Assembly (NCBI RefSeq): GCF_022201045.2
Contig: NC_068564.1
Span: forward strand, 23,589,001 to 23,653,000
Source: Citrus sinensis
Taxonomy: Eukaryota > Streptophyta > Magnoliopsida > Sapindales > Rutaceae
Length of the DNA stretch: 64,000 bases
Direction of reading: 5' to 3'
Shown here: positions 1 to 10,645 of the stretch, one piece after another
Position numbering within the stretch: position 1 is the first letter of the stretch
Layout: the number at the start of each line of letters is the position of its first letter
The notes under the pieces: generated by a model
Seen by the model: only the letters and a program-made list of their open reading frames with translations
The model's database searches: none
Told to the model about the DNA's origin: nothing
Made by a program: the position numbers and the translations under genes

Positions 1-2690
1 TCGCTGAGGGACGACGATACACGGAGTTATTATTTATTCTCCCTCGTATGTCTCAGAAGGACTACGAAATTAATAAATTATAATTTCTTTTATCATTCCT
101 TAAGACTTATATAAATTAAAATATGATGATGATTTTCCTTTAGCTGGCATCATCTCCCTGAAGAAGTTGGAATTAAAAAATATTATCACAAGCAAATATG
201 ACTTTTCAAGTTATATTAATGGTTATAGATCTTATTATTTGAGATAATAAATCGTGTGAATATTATACCATCGAAGTGGAATTAATAAAAAATGAATCCA
301 TATGGGTGATGGACCACATGTTCAAACATATTCTCTAATTCAGCTTAATAAGGCTGAATGTATGAAATAACTAAAATTTCACATGAATCTGAATCCAGGG
401 GTCATGAGATTCTTTTCATTATTAATTATTGTATCGTTAAAAAAAATTAAAATGAATTTCAATTTTTTGCAGAAGGTATCCTAGATTAGGGGGAGCAACG
501 TGATCCATATTTGATGGACAACATAAATGGTATATGTATCATCTTTATCCCATTTTGACATTTCTATTAACTAAATTATTTAAACTTGAAGTTCAAAAGA
601 ATTTTTAACAATGCCATCATAAACATTATTAGGTAAATTTGATGTTATGTGAAAGTGAGTAAAGCACATTAGAATATGGTTGTGGACTGATGAGATGTCT
701 TCGAAAGATGATACGGTGGTACAAATGAATATATGAACACTTGAAGCAAGTGATAGATCAATTGGTACAAATATTTTAATTTCCAAGAAGATGAAATAAT
801 ATGTTGCTCTTGAAGAGACTATGTTTGCATGTATAACAAATATATTTGATCGATAATTAAATGATAAAATATGTTGCTCTTAGAGAAATATAATGTCCCA
901 ACTAGCAAATGAATCTCAAATACCCTTAAGAGTCATGTACTGAGAAATAAAGAGATTCATATTGTCCTATAAAAAATAAGAGTACAAATTAAGAAAGAGT
1001 TGCATAGGCAAATGTAAAAACTTCAAAAGATTTTTTTTTGCGCATATATATTGAAAAAAAAAATAAATTGACTAATAGTATATGTTGATGCAAGAAACTT
1101 GGCATTAGATCATTACTAATTAGAATTTAATTGTTATGATAAAAATTTTAGGTTCTTGAATCACAAAATATAAAGATCATTAAATTTATTAATTGGACAA
1201 AATAAAAATATTTGCACCTGCAGTCCATATGTTAGAAGATGTAAAACTAATTAACAAAATATAAGAAATTTTGGACTTGCAATCTATATACCTGAAATCT
1301 TAAATTTTCATTAGAAAATGTGAATTGGAACTATATTTTAGACATCCGAAGATGTTAATATAAAAATAGAAGATTTTGTACACTTATTCTTGAAGAATAA
1401 AATACCTGAAGCAAGTGATTGAAATAGTAAATTAAAAGGTGTAGCTTTTGTGTTCTATGACAAGTATAGATGAGAGCAACATAGACATATAAAGTATAAT
1501 TACTTTAGCGAAAGTTTATTATAAGTGAAATGTGGCATTATCCACTTTGAGGAGGATCTTTTATTGAAAGGAATGGGTTTTGGATTTGCTATCTCAACAG
1601 TTACATTGAGATGACTTGATTCTTATGATAACTCTTGAACAGTGTATGAATTACTATTTTAAGAAGAAATTCAAGATCGGATGTCTTGGTATGAAAAATT
1701 TTTGTTATTAGTCTATGAATTGTTTTTTATATGATAAATTACCATTTTCTTCCCCTAATGCCAAAATGTTGTTTTTGGTCTTTAAGTATTGTATTATATT
1801 GCAAAGTTTCTTGTACCAGATTGCTTATTTGTATTCTTGCAATTGCTCTGTATGAAATTGAAGACATGGAAAATAATATGAAATATAAAGCTTCTCTAAA
1901 TGTTTTTTTTATGAATAGAAGTTTCGAAAGGATGGGGTTGATCATGCAGACTATTTTAGTAAGGGAGAGTATGCTTATCAAGGGAGTTACTGATATGAAA
2001 GACTAAATATATTATACTCTTTTTTCTTTATTAGATTTTCTTATTTTCCTTATCAGATTTTCCTACAAAGTTTTTAATGATGTAGTTTTGCACCTCTTTA
2101 ATATATATAGATGAACAGTAAACTCTTTTTCTTTCACTAATCTTTTTTTCATAGGATTTTTACTAGCAAAGGTGTTAATGAGGCTGAGACTTATGTTTTG
2201 TAGAATGAATATTCAATGAAGAATGTTAAGAAATAGTTCTAATTATGTGGACGTTCATCAAATCAATCTTATATTTCCATACCAAATAACTCTTCATCTT
2301 CTATAATTTTCATAAAAACTTATGACTGATAAAAAAAAAATTATTTTTTATCCATTTACTTCATTTTTATGGTTATGTAATTATAAAAGAAATGCTTACC
2401 TCCTTATTTGTATATACTTAAAAATTGAATAAAATTTCTCTCAAGATTATTGTGTCTCTTATTTACTTTCTCTCTTTCTCTTGCTATGTTGTTTGCTCTC
2501 CATTAATAAATATTTTAAGATATATATTTTTTTGTTTTTGTTTTAATGAAAAATAATTTTATTATTTTAAAATAAAAAGGGGATAGTTGTGGTATTTACA
2601 AGCCCAATCATAAATCATTCAATATTAATATTTGAAGGCTTTTTGGGCTGATTGGGGCATTTAGTAGCCCAAATTCGTCTTTTTTTTTCA
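1..2690. other. AT-rich intergenic region, no gene recognised
   Basis: Very AT-rich DNA with only short ORFs (the longest is 91 codons at 1731-2006) that show no recognisable domain. Six-frame reading suggests old, stop-ridden coding debris around 600-1600, but I could not assign it to any family. No RNA gene, tandem array or clear terminal inverted repeat was seen. Confidence 0.5.
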
Positions 2691-2813
2691 AACGTTTTGT
2701 GAAAGCATATGATCAGCTGGAGGTCAGCTTAGACTCATTGAAGAAAAAGCGGCGGCCCATGCATTATTACAAAAGTGATTCCGTGTCATCCGCAAGATAC
2801 TAAATCGGGAAGC

Positions 2814-2974
2814 TGACGTCACCCACGTGGCCTTTCTCATGACAGTTCATGCATCTTTTTGTCGTATCTCCTTTGTCCACGTCTCGAGATAACACTTAAA
2901 ACTTTCATTCAAAATTTTTCGTCCAGAGCCACGATGAAATTGTACGATCAGAAACTCATTGATGTTTATATAAA
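2814..2974 (+). promoter_or_regulatory. Promoter-like segment ahead of the pararetroviral coding block
   Basis: A palindromic TGACGTCA (2814-2821) is followed at once by a G-box CCACGTGG (2823-2830), and a TATATAAA box lies at 2967-2974, 68 bases before the first viral ATG at 3042. TGACG motifs (as-1 type) and G-boxes are bound by plant bZIP factors and are common in pararetroviral and stress-responsive promoters. Whether this belongs to the virus or to the host DNA it entered cannot be told from sequence. No primer binding site lies between the TATA box and the ORF. Confidence 0.4.
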
Positions 2975-3041
2975 GGCTAACTTTATGTTACGTTGAACAT
3001 ACATTCAAGGAAAATAATATCATTTGATACCCCTAAACTTT

Positions 3042-3397
3042 ATGGAAACTACATTAATAGAATTAAAAGAGATCTTTTTAAATCTTAAAGAGGAAATGAA
3101 TGAAATCAAACAAGAAATAGGAAAAATAAAGATAGAACTGGCTGCAATACAAATAACCAAAAAGAAAAAAATAAAAGAGTAGAAAAATTTGACATATTAA
3201 AATCAGGAATAATTAGAACAAGTTTTAAAAAACTCGTGATAAAACCACAAGCAAGAAACTATGATGATTGGTTTATAAAAACTCAATACCCAAAAATATT
3301 AGAGGAATCAGAAAAACTAAAAACAGAATTAAAAAGTAAAGAAAAAGGTAAAGAAAAGTTAGAAATAAAAGAAGCTACACCAAGTGATTCAGAATGA
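3042..3397 (+). pseudogene. Pararetroviral small ORF: coiled coil plus charged tail, frameshifted
   Basis: The ATG at 3042 opens 46 codons dominated by K, E, I and L in heptad-like spacing (coiled coil), ending at TAG 3180-3182. A second frame is open from about the same point to TGA 3395-3397 and is rich in K and E. The two frames meet in an A-rich stretch, so a one-base slip probably split a single ORF of about 118 codons. The end overlaps the coat ORF as ATGA. By position and coiled coil it could be a virion-associated-protein analogue, but no specific family motif is visible. Confidence 0.5.
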
Positions 3398-4704
3398 TGG
3401 AGAATACAGTAGAAGAATTAACAGAAAAATTTAGTGATATTAACTTTAGTGATTTAGAAGAATTTGAAAAAGAATATTGCATAAAAATGAATGTTGCTGG
3501 AGGTTCAGAACTAAAACCTGATATTGGAGAACCAAGCCATAGGTATGAAACAAATAGAAAGAAAAATAGACCATTTTTTGAGTATTATCCACCCGTTAAA
3601 AATACCCCTTGGGAAAAAGAATACCAACCTAATAATGACCATCTGATACCAATAAGCAATGCAGGCACATTTCTAGACTTAGACTGCAAGGCAGATCCTC
3701 GAAAAGCTTTAGTAGAATGGGGAATGCAAATGAAATTATTTTTTATATTTAATGGTTCCAGAGAAGATTGGAATGTTGAAACAGAAGAAGAAAAAATAAA
3801 TATATTTGCTGATATTTTGATAGCAAGTTTCACAGGAAATGTATTTAATTGGTGGAAAGGATTAAGTGAAGATGCACAAAAATTAATAATAGATTCAACC
3901 AAAATAGCACTAGGAATTGAAAGAATAATTGAATATATTGCCAGCGAATTCCTAGGAGAAGATTGGTTACAAAATTCAAAGAATGAAGCAAAACATGACA
4001 AATTAGACGCTAGAATGAAATTAATAAATTTAACAATTTGTAATATGTGTTTTTTAAAAGAATATACTTGTGAATTTTCTAAATATTATTATACTCAATT
4101 CATGAGTCATGAAGACCAAAACATTTATAAGAATTTATGCTATTCAAAACTTCCTTACCCTTGGAATGGATATTTTATTAATGAATATGAAAAATACACG
4201 AGTAGTAGTGATAATAGACTCCCAGATACATTAGGAGCTAGGATAAGATTCTTAAATACAAGATTAAGTGAAATATGCATTCAAAGAAGTTTAATAAAAA
4301 AGAATAAAAATATAACAAAAATATGTTGTGAAAAAACAGAGATGCCTACCCAGTGGGGATGTTATGCACCTCATAAACGACACAAACGACACATAAAGTT
4401 TTATAAAAGAGAAAAAAGATACAAGAAATATAATAACTTTAAAAGAAAATATAAAAAACCAGGAAGAAAGTATTATAAAATAAAATATAAAAACCAAAGA
4501 AAAATATTAGACAAGTCCAAATGTAAATGTTGGAATTGTGGAGAAATGGGACACATTAGTACAGATTGTACAAAAAAGAAAGTTAGACTTTTAACAGAAG
4601 ATTTTGAAAATATAGAAAGTGATTTAGAAGAAATAAATGATCTATCGGATTATGAAGGAGAAGAAATTTATATGGCAGAAGAACTAGAAGATGGATCAGA
4701 ATAA
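3394..4704 (+). CDS. Pararetroviral coat protein ORF with CCHC zinc knuckle (intact reading frame)
   Basis: An open frame of 436 codons. The acidic N-terminus (residues 1-35), central body (about 60-300), strongly basic Lys/Arg/Tyr tract (about 325-375), CCHC knuckle C-x2-C-x4-H-x4-C (from residue 379, bases 4528-4569) and acidic C-terminus match the layout of caulimovirid coat proteins, where the basic tract and knuckle bind nucleic acid. The start is taken at the first of two adjacent ATGs. It overlaps the upstream ORF as ATGA and the downstream movement ORF by 14 bases. It is the only large ORF of the element without a stop or frameshift. Expression in the host is unknown. Confidence 0.82.
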   Translation: MMENTVEELTEKFSDINFSDLEEFEKEYCIKMNVAGGSELKPDIGEPSHRYETNRKKNRPFFEYYPPVKNTPWEKEYQPNNDHLIPISNAGTFLDLDCKADPRKALVEWGMQMKLFFIFNGSREDWNVETEEEKINIFADILIASFTGNVFNWWKGLSEDAQKLIIDSTKIALGIERIIEYIASEFLGEDWLQNSKNEAKHDKLDARMKLINLTICNMCFLKEYTCEFSKYYYTQFMSHEDQNIYKNLCYSKLPYPWNGYFINEYEKYTSSSDNRLPDTLGARIRFLNTRLSEICIQRSLIKKNKNITKICCEKTEMPTQWGCYAPHKRHKRHIKFYKREKRYKKYNNFKRKYKKPGRKYYKIKYKNQRKILDKSKCKCWNCGEMGHISTDCTKKKVRLLTEDFENIESDLEEINDLSDYEGEEIYMAEELEDGSE

Positions 4705-6004
4705 AGAAATAATGGAAAACGAAAAAATAGAAGAGATAGAAGAAGTAGAAAAAGAGGAAAATAAAAGTGGATATAGTCTTGTTGTCACTTTTAATAAAGA
4801 AAAATATAACAAACTTTTAAAACTAAATATGGAAAAACCAGAATATGGAATAATACATAAATTTAGAAATATGTTTAAAAGAAAACGAATAATATTACAT
4901 GAATACTATGAACAAGAAAAGGTTGTAACAATTACACAAGCTGAAGGAAACATCAGATTTAGTTTAATTAATAAAAGATCTATAGACTTAGCATTAAGGA
5001 AAATAAAAAATGAATCAACTAAAGAAAAAATTCAGTACGTATATTTAGCAGAAATTCAAATATTGATTAAATCTCTTTTCAAAGAAGGAATAGATAGCCC
5101 CATAGTTTTATCATTACACGATCAAAGATTCACTGATCCTAATATAGGACATTTAGGAACAATAGAAGGAAATTTATGCTATACTAAACTACTATTTACC
5201 TGTCACCCGAAATATTGCGTACACATAAAAGATAAAAACATAGATGAAACATTAAGTTTACATTTTAAATTATTAAAAAAGAACCTGACGAAAGAAGGAA
5301 ATAGGATAATGACAATATACTATTCATCTTTATATAGTTTTTGTAATTCAAATTATGGAGAAATATATGGAAATAAACCTTACATTGAAATAAATAAAGA
5401 TTGTGAAAATATAACAACATTTATAGAACCAGTAATCTAAGATTACAGAATCCCTATTAATTATGAATTAAGTATAGATGATAGAAAACAATTTTTAGAT
5501 TATAATAATGAAAATTCCATTATTCCTATAAGTTTTGCAGGAAGAACTTTAATTAGAGGAAGTTCATTTAGAAGATTAAGTACTGATAGACAAATGGTTA
5601 AATCTATCATAACAAATAATGTAATAAAAATACTTGGACAATACTTTAATGGAATAGACTATACAACAAAAATACCTATATTAGTAGATACAGGTACAAG
5701 CCATAATTATATGAATCATACTAAGAACAAAGGACTTTTAGTAAAAGAAAAAGAAATTCCTTATGAATATACTGATTTCAGTAGCCATAAACATATTTGT
5801 AAACAAGAAGTTAAAGTCCCTATTATAATAGAAGGATTTAGAATAATAGTACCTTGTTACATAGACTCATTCATGACCACAGATCCAGAAAAACATATAG
5901 TACTAGGAAATAGTTTTTTAAATGATTTGGAATATTACATGATAGAAAAGAATAAAATAACCTTACAAATACAAGGTCAAAAAATTGTATGTGAAACATG
6001 TTAA
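4691..6004 (+). pseudogene. Pararetroviral movement protein fused to an aspartic-protease-like domain, one internal stop
   Basis: Codons 1-249 (4691-5440) resemble the 30K movement-protein superfamily, with the conserved Leu/Ile-rich core followed by a glycine-containing strand and a Cys-His-Pro segment near residues 155-175. A single TAA at 5438-5440 interrupts the frame, which then stays open to TAA 6002-6004. The downstream part holds a DTG triad (5687-5695) flanked by hydrophobic residues and a later hydrophobic-Leu-Gly strand, the two hallmarks of a retropepsin-like fold. The next ORF carries its own DTG protease, so this is an additional domain. The ORF begins inside the coat ORF and ends as ATGTTAA over the start of the polymerase ORF. 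Confidence 0.72.
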
Positions 6005-7869
6005 AACAAGCTTATATAAAATACCCTATGTCTGTATATATACAAATAAATATAACAGAAAAAGATATAAATACTTGTGCTTTAATTGACACGGGTAGTG
6101 AAATAACTATTATGAAATCCTTTTTATCCAACAAATGGGAATTAAATGGAAAATTAAAAATTATTGGAATCACAGGAGACAAACAACAAGTAAATCAATC
6201 TATACTAAACTTTGAAATATTTTTAGGTAGTAAAATAGTACGTATTAACCAAATCTTTCAATATAATAATATGGATTGTGATATCCTTTTAGGAAATGAT
6301 TATATACAACAGTTCCAATATTACCAACAAACTCCATATATGATCACTTTAAAAACCCCTTGTAATCATATTCTTCGTATCCCTCGTGAATTTAAACCTT
6401 ACAGAATTCAGCCAGCCCAGCGTGGTGATAAGTACATTTATGAAAAATATTATTTAATACAAAAAGGACAGAGTTATAATATACAATTAGAAATAATAAA
6501 GTCACAACTTGAACAAGTTTATAAAGAAAACCCACTAGCATTATGGAAACCAGACCATCCTAAAGCAAAAATAGAGTTAATTGAAAACAGAATAATAAGA
6601 TTAAAGCCTATGATGTATACAGAAGAAGATAGAGAAGAATTTAAAACTCAAATAAAAGAACTATTAAATTTAAAGCTCATTAGAAGTAGTAATAGTCCAC
6701 ATAATAGCCCAACCTTTATGGTTAGGAAAAGAGCAGAACATGTTAGAGGAAAAGCAAGAATGGTAATAAATTACAAAGAACTAAATAAATATATAAAATT
6801 TGATGGATATTTTCTCCCAAATAAAGAAGTACTAATAAATCTTGTGAAAAATAAAACTTACTATTCAAAATTTGACTGTAAATCAGGATTTTGGCAAATA
6901 AAAATGGAAGAAAATAGTATTCCTTATACAGCTTTTAGCACCCCACAAGGACATTATGAGTGGCTAGTAATGCCCTTTGGACTAAAAAATGTCCCACAAA
7001 TTTTTCAAAGTAGGATGGATAAAATATTTAGAAATTACAACTATATTATAGTCTATGTTGATGATATATTAATAGCATCAGAAACATTAGAAGAGCATAG
7101 GCACCATTTAAAAGAATTTGTTAATATATGTATCAAAGAAGGTATAGTACTATCCAGTAGAAAAGCAATTATAGAACACAAGAAAATAGAATTTTTAGGA
7201 ATGATTCTTGATAAACGAGGAATTAGACTCCAAAGCCATATAGGAAGGAAAATAACTGAGTTTCCAAATAAATTAGGAAATAAACAACAAATACAAAAAT
7301 TTTTAGGATGTTTAAATTATGTAGAAGGATTCATAAAAGATCTAGCAAAAAAGAGAAATATATTTCAAAAGTTATTAAGAAAAAATAATACTAGAGGATG
7401 GAGTGAAGAACACACAGAAACTGTAAAAAATTTAAAAGAACAATGTAAAAATCTTCCAGCATTAAGATTACCTGATGAAAAAGATAAATTAATAATACAA
7501 ACGGATGCATCTGATTTATATTGGGGAGCAATTCTCAAAATTGATATAAATGAAATTTGCCGATATACTAGTGGAACATTTAATCAGGCGCAAGTCAATT
7601 ATCCAGTACATGAAAAAGAACTTCTTGCAATAAATAAAGGAATTAAAAAGTTCTCATTATTTTTGCTTTAAAAGCAATTTATAGTAGAAACAGATAATTC
7701 TCAAGTAAGCTCTCTTGTAAATAAAATTTTACCAAATGAACCTCAGTATAGAAGATTACACAGATGACAAGTTTATTTGTCTTATTATAATTTTAAGATC
7801 ATACATATAAAAGGAACTAACAATTTCCTTGCAGATTTCTTAAGCAGGAACATAGAATTCGGAGAATGA
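5998..7869 (+). pseudogene. Pararetroviral protease-reverse transcriptase-RNase H ORF, two internal stops
   Basis: The 623-codon frame contains a retropepsin DTG (6088-6096, residues 31-33) with a downstream Leu-Leu-Gly strand. A reverse transcriptase follows, with the YVDD active site at 7054-7065 (residues 353-356), and then an RNase H domain beginning with a TDAS motif near residue 501. TAA at 7669-7671 and TGA at 7765-7767 lie within the RNase H region; the frame then runs to TGA 7867-7869. The order PR-RT-RH without integrase is diagnostic of Caulimoviridae. The ORF starts at the ATG overlapping the previous stop and ends as ATGA over the next ORF. The protease and polymerase parts have no stops, so decay here is limited. 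Confidence 0.88.
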
Positions 7870-8884
7870 ATCTCGAAGTAAATAGAATCATCGGCAAAAT
7901 AGAAGCCGAAATACAAAGGCTCAAACTGAAGCATCTAACATAATTGATGCAATAAATTACTTAAAGGAGGCTTCTGAGGCTTATGAAAGAGGAGTAAATT
8001 TGCTAGAGTCATACATAGACGACCTAACAAAAGTACTCCCAATAAACACAAGTCCAATAAACATTGGCCCAATAGAAACATGAAGCAGTAGTGGATCCCT
8101 CAGAGAACATAATCCAATCTCTGACCCAGTTCCGAATAAAACCGTATCCATAGAAGTCGAGTCATTAAATTCAAACCCTCCAAAAAAGTATAACCAAATA
8201 AACAATCCTTGTACAGAAGAGGAGGAGAGACCCCTAAATCCAAAAGAAGAAAAATATAAACAATTCTCTACGTGGGTATATTCCACTTGTTCCTACAATA
8301 ATACAATTTTCAAAGCACCTGGGAAAAATATGTACCCCAGGATGATTGTTACAAAAGGAGCAGATCCACTCCTTGTTGGGAAAGTAGCAAAGTATGGGTA
8401 TCTAGACTTAGTATATCCAGATATAGACCTTCGGGAAATAGCCAGTCTTGATGACCTATTAGTCAAAGAAGTCTCAAAATTCGCCCAAAAAAGACCAATA
8501 TACCTAAAATTCTACACCATAAGCCCCGAATACTATTAGAATGTTGAATATCAAGTTTTTTATATGATTTCTATAGGCCATCTCACAAAAAATTTCAAAA
8601 TCGAAGTAGGGACAGAATACACAAATGTTCCTCACATAAATGAACTTTGGATCAGAACACGTAGAGCCAGAGGAATAAAGGCCATATGGAGCATAGCTAA
8701 AGATCTGTATAAAAGGAATTTCAGAACCATTATCAAATTCCAGAATTACATCCTCATAACCTCTGAAGATAGCCATACACCCTCAAATCTGTTACTAGAT
8801 TTCATCAATGAGATAAGCACTATGCATTTCCCCAGCAGCAGTAAAACCATGGAACATGCTTACCAACTCATGGAAATAAAATAA
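7866..8884 (+). pseudogene. ORF in the position of the caulimovirid transactivator (TAV), frameshifted
   Basis: The ATG at 7866 overlaps the polymerase stop as ATGA. The first frame closes after 25 codons. A neighbouring frame is open from about 7920, passes a TGA near 8083 and a TAG at 8537-8539, and ends at 8882-8884, giving a broken ORF of about 339 codons. A charged, probably coiled-coil start is followed by a Pro/Ser/Asn-rich middle and a more globular C-terminal half (from about 8270). In cavemo-, solendo- and caulimoviruses the ORF after RNase H encodes the reinitiation transactivator/inclusion-body protein. I infer this role from position; no decisive TAV motif was recognised. Confidence 0.5.
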
Positions 8885-8892
8885 TGGCAGAC

Positions 8893-9000
8893 AGCATAAA
8901 GGAGATGCCCTACAAAATAAAGCCAAACAGCATAAAGGAGATGCCCGACAAGATAAAGCCAGACAGCATAAAGAAAATGACAGACAAGATAAAGCCTGTG
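8893..9000 (+). repeat. Three tandem copies of a 36-bp unit upstream of the viral promoter
   Basis: Copies begin at 8893, 8929 and 8965 with exactly 36-base spacing; each opens AGCATAAAG. The first two are nearly identical and the third has diverged. They start just after the TAV-position ORF and run towards the duplicated promoter block, as enhancer repeats often do in pararetroviral promoters. Confidence 0.8.
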
Positions 9001-9011
9001 ATTACAAAGGA

Positions 9012-9170
9012 GAAAACGTAAGCAATGATGTAAGAAGCCCAATAATATAAGGGCAGTAATGTAATTGTATCAAATAGATTTGAGAGATAAAACGTAAGCA
9101 ATGATGTAAGAAGCCTAATAATATAAGGGCAGTAATGTAATTGTATCAAATGGATTTGAGATATAAATAA
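9012..9170 (+). promoter_or_regulatory. Pararetroviral transcript promoter: duplicated 76-bp block with as-1-like elements and TATA box
   Basis: Two copies of a 76-bp block (around 9012-9087 and 9088-9163) each contain ACGTAAGCAATGATGTAAG (9017-9035 and 9093-9111). This closely resembles the as-1 element of the CaMV 35S promoter (two TGACG-type half sites). A TATAAATAA box at 9162-9170 ends the second copy; at the matching place the first copy has GATAAAACG, so only the second carries a good TATA. A purine-rich stretch follows. The position after the last large ORF and about 1.1 kb before the primer site fits the pregenomic RNA promoter. Confidence 0.75.
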
Positions 9171-9623
9171 ATCAAAAGAAAAGAAAAGCTCTCAGAGCTT
9201 ATCATTCACCATAATTCAGTCTTGCCCGACAGTTCAAAACCTCTGAAAAATGAAGAACTAAACAACTCTATAGCTCTAATTCCTAAATCAAGACATCACT
9301 GATCAAAAACAAAATAACCCCATAGAAAGGAAAGAGAAACCTAAACTTATTCAACATTTCTAAGCCAAACGATCTAGATCCATACAGTAAGGCCGATCGA
9401 GTCCGCTGATCCCGTTAAGGCAAGGAGGCCGTTGAGGGAATAAGGACAAGCAGGCTGCAGGTCACTGGAAAAGGATTGAAAGGCAAGGAAACAAGAATAA
9501 GCTAGGTAATAATTCTCAAACCTTATTTGTTGGTGGAAGTTTGTTGATGATTGATGATGAGGAGATTTATGGAGGAAGAGCATACTTTTACAATGAAGCA
9601 AGTTTTTGATTATCTTCTATAAT

Positions 9624-10001
9624 ATGGATCATAGATTTTACTTAGGCGAATCCAAAGAATATATGATAGATCCCAGTACTAGAATAACATATAATGATTT
9701 TATGATGATAATGGACTTTAATTTAGGATCATTTAAACAAGACTGATATCTGTTTAGTAAACAGGAGCTCGTTAGAACAGAAGAATTGTTAGTTGTACTC
9801 TCACTAGATCTTCCTCATGAAATAAAACGAAAGATAATAAATCATATCGAAATAGATAATCTAAAGCATAACATAATTATGTTAACAGTAGAACAAGGAA
9901 TTGACATAGCTTTGGCATATATAGAAGATGAAAATTGGAAAGTTGAACCATCATACATAAATTATATAGAAAATTCAGATAATGAAGAAATTGAATTATA
10001 A
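9624..10001 (+). pseudogene. ORF inside the viral leader, upstream of the primer site, one internal stop
   Basis: The ATG at 9624 opens a 125-codon frame broken only by TGA 9744-9746 and ending at 9999-10001. The product would be acidic and Leu/Ile-rich with no recognised domain. It lies between the TATA box (9162) and the primer binding site (10300), a region that in other caulimovirids holds only very short leader ORFs. One stop in 125 codons of AT-rich DNA suggests it was once a real reading frame. Confidence 0.4.
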
Positions 10002-10299
10002 TTTGGAAAAAGTATATAGGCTGGAAACCAAAGTGTGCGGGCTACTGGTCCAAAGGAGAATTAAATATCTTGGCTGAATTGCCAAGGATCTCATCACTCT
10101 GGTATAACAACGCCACGTACTTTTAAACCAAATATACATTATTTTTATGAATAGTTGTATATTAAAAGATAATTTTTTAATCATATAGTTGATTTTAAAT
10201 TTTTTTTATAGTTGTTGGTGATTGATTATTTATTCAGTAATTTATTGTAATTTAATTTAGCATTTCTGTAATTTAGTTAAATAAAGCGAAGGCAAAAGA

Positions 10300-10311
10300 T
10301 GGTATCAGAGC
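10300..10311 (+). promoter_or_regulatory. Primer binding site complementary to initiator tRNA-Met
   Basis: TGGTATCAGAGC is the exact 12-base consensus complementary to the 3' end of plant initiator tRNA-Met, used to prime minus-strand synthesis in Caulimoviridae. Copia elements share the motif, but here no LTR precedes it, and it is followed by small ORFs coupled by ATGA. It conventionally marks position 1 of the circular viral genome. Confidence 0.88.
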
Positions 10312-10390
10312 CATAAACCCTAAATATCAAATTATTGGCAGCACTTTTAAATACCTATTCTCATCGACATCTACAAAAAACATAAGATTA

Positions 10391-10645
10391 ATGGATCCGA
10401 TACAAGCAATAGTTAATAGCTTATATACATTAAAAGTGTATAACAGAGAAGAAATAAAAAATCTCATAATGGCTTAAAAAACTGATAAAAATAATATAAG
10501 GAATATAGAACTCGAATTAACAGCAGAACTTAGAGAAAGAAATATAGATACAATAGGAGGTGAAATTTTAATAGAAAAGAAAATGAAATTTATAGATGAG
10601 TTTATAAAATTTCTAATATACTGGTATAAAAAGGAAGCATCATGA
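10391..10645 (+). pseudogene. Pararetroviral small ORF A after the primer site, one internal stop
   Basis: The ATG at 10391, 80 bases after the primer site, opens an 85-codon frame (stop TGA 10643-10645) interrupted once by TAA at codon 29. The predicted product is small, charged and Ile/Lys/Glu-rich. The stop overlaps the start of the next ORF as ATGA. Caulimovirids often have one or two such small ORFs directly after the primer site; function here is unknown. Confidence 0.5.

Noticed and set aside
600-1600. Possible decayed Copia-type coding remnant
   Set aside because: Open stretches are very short and I could not identify any protease, integrase or RT motif.
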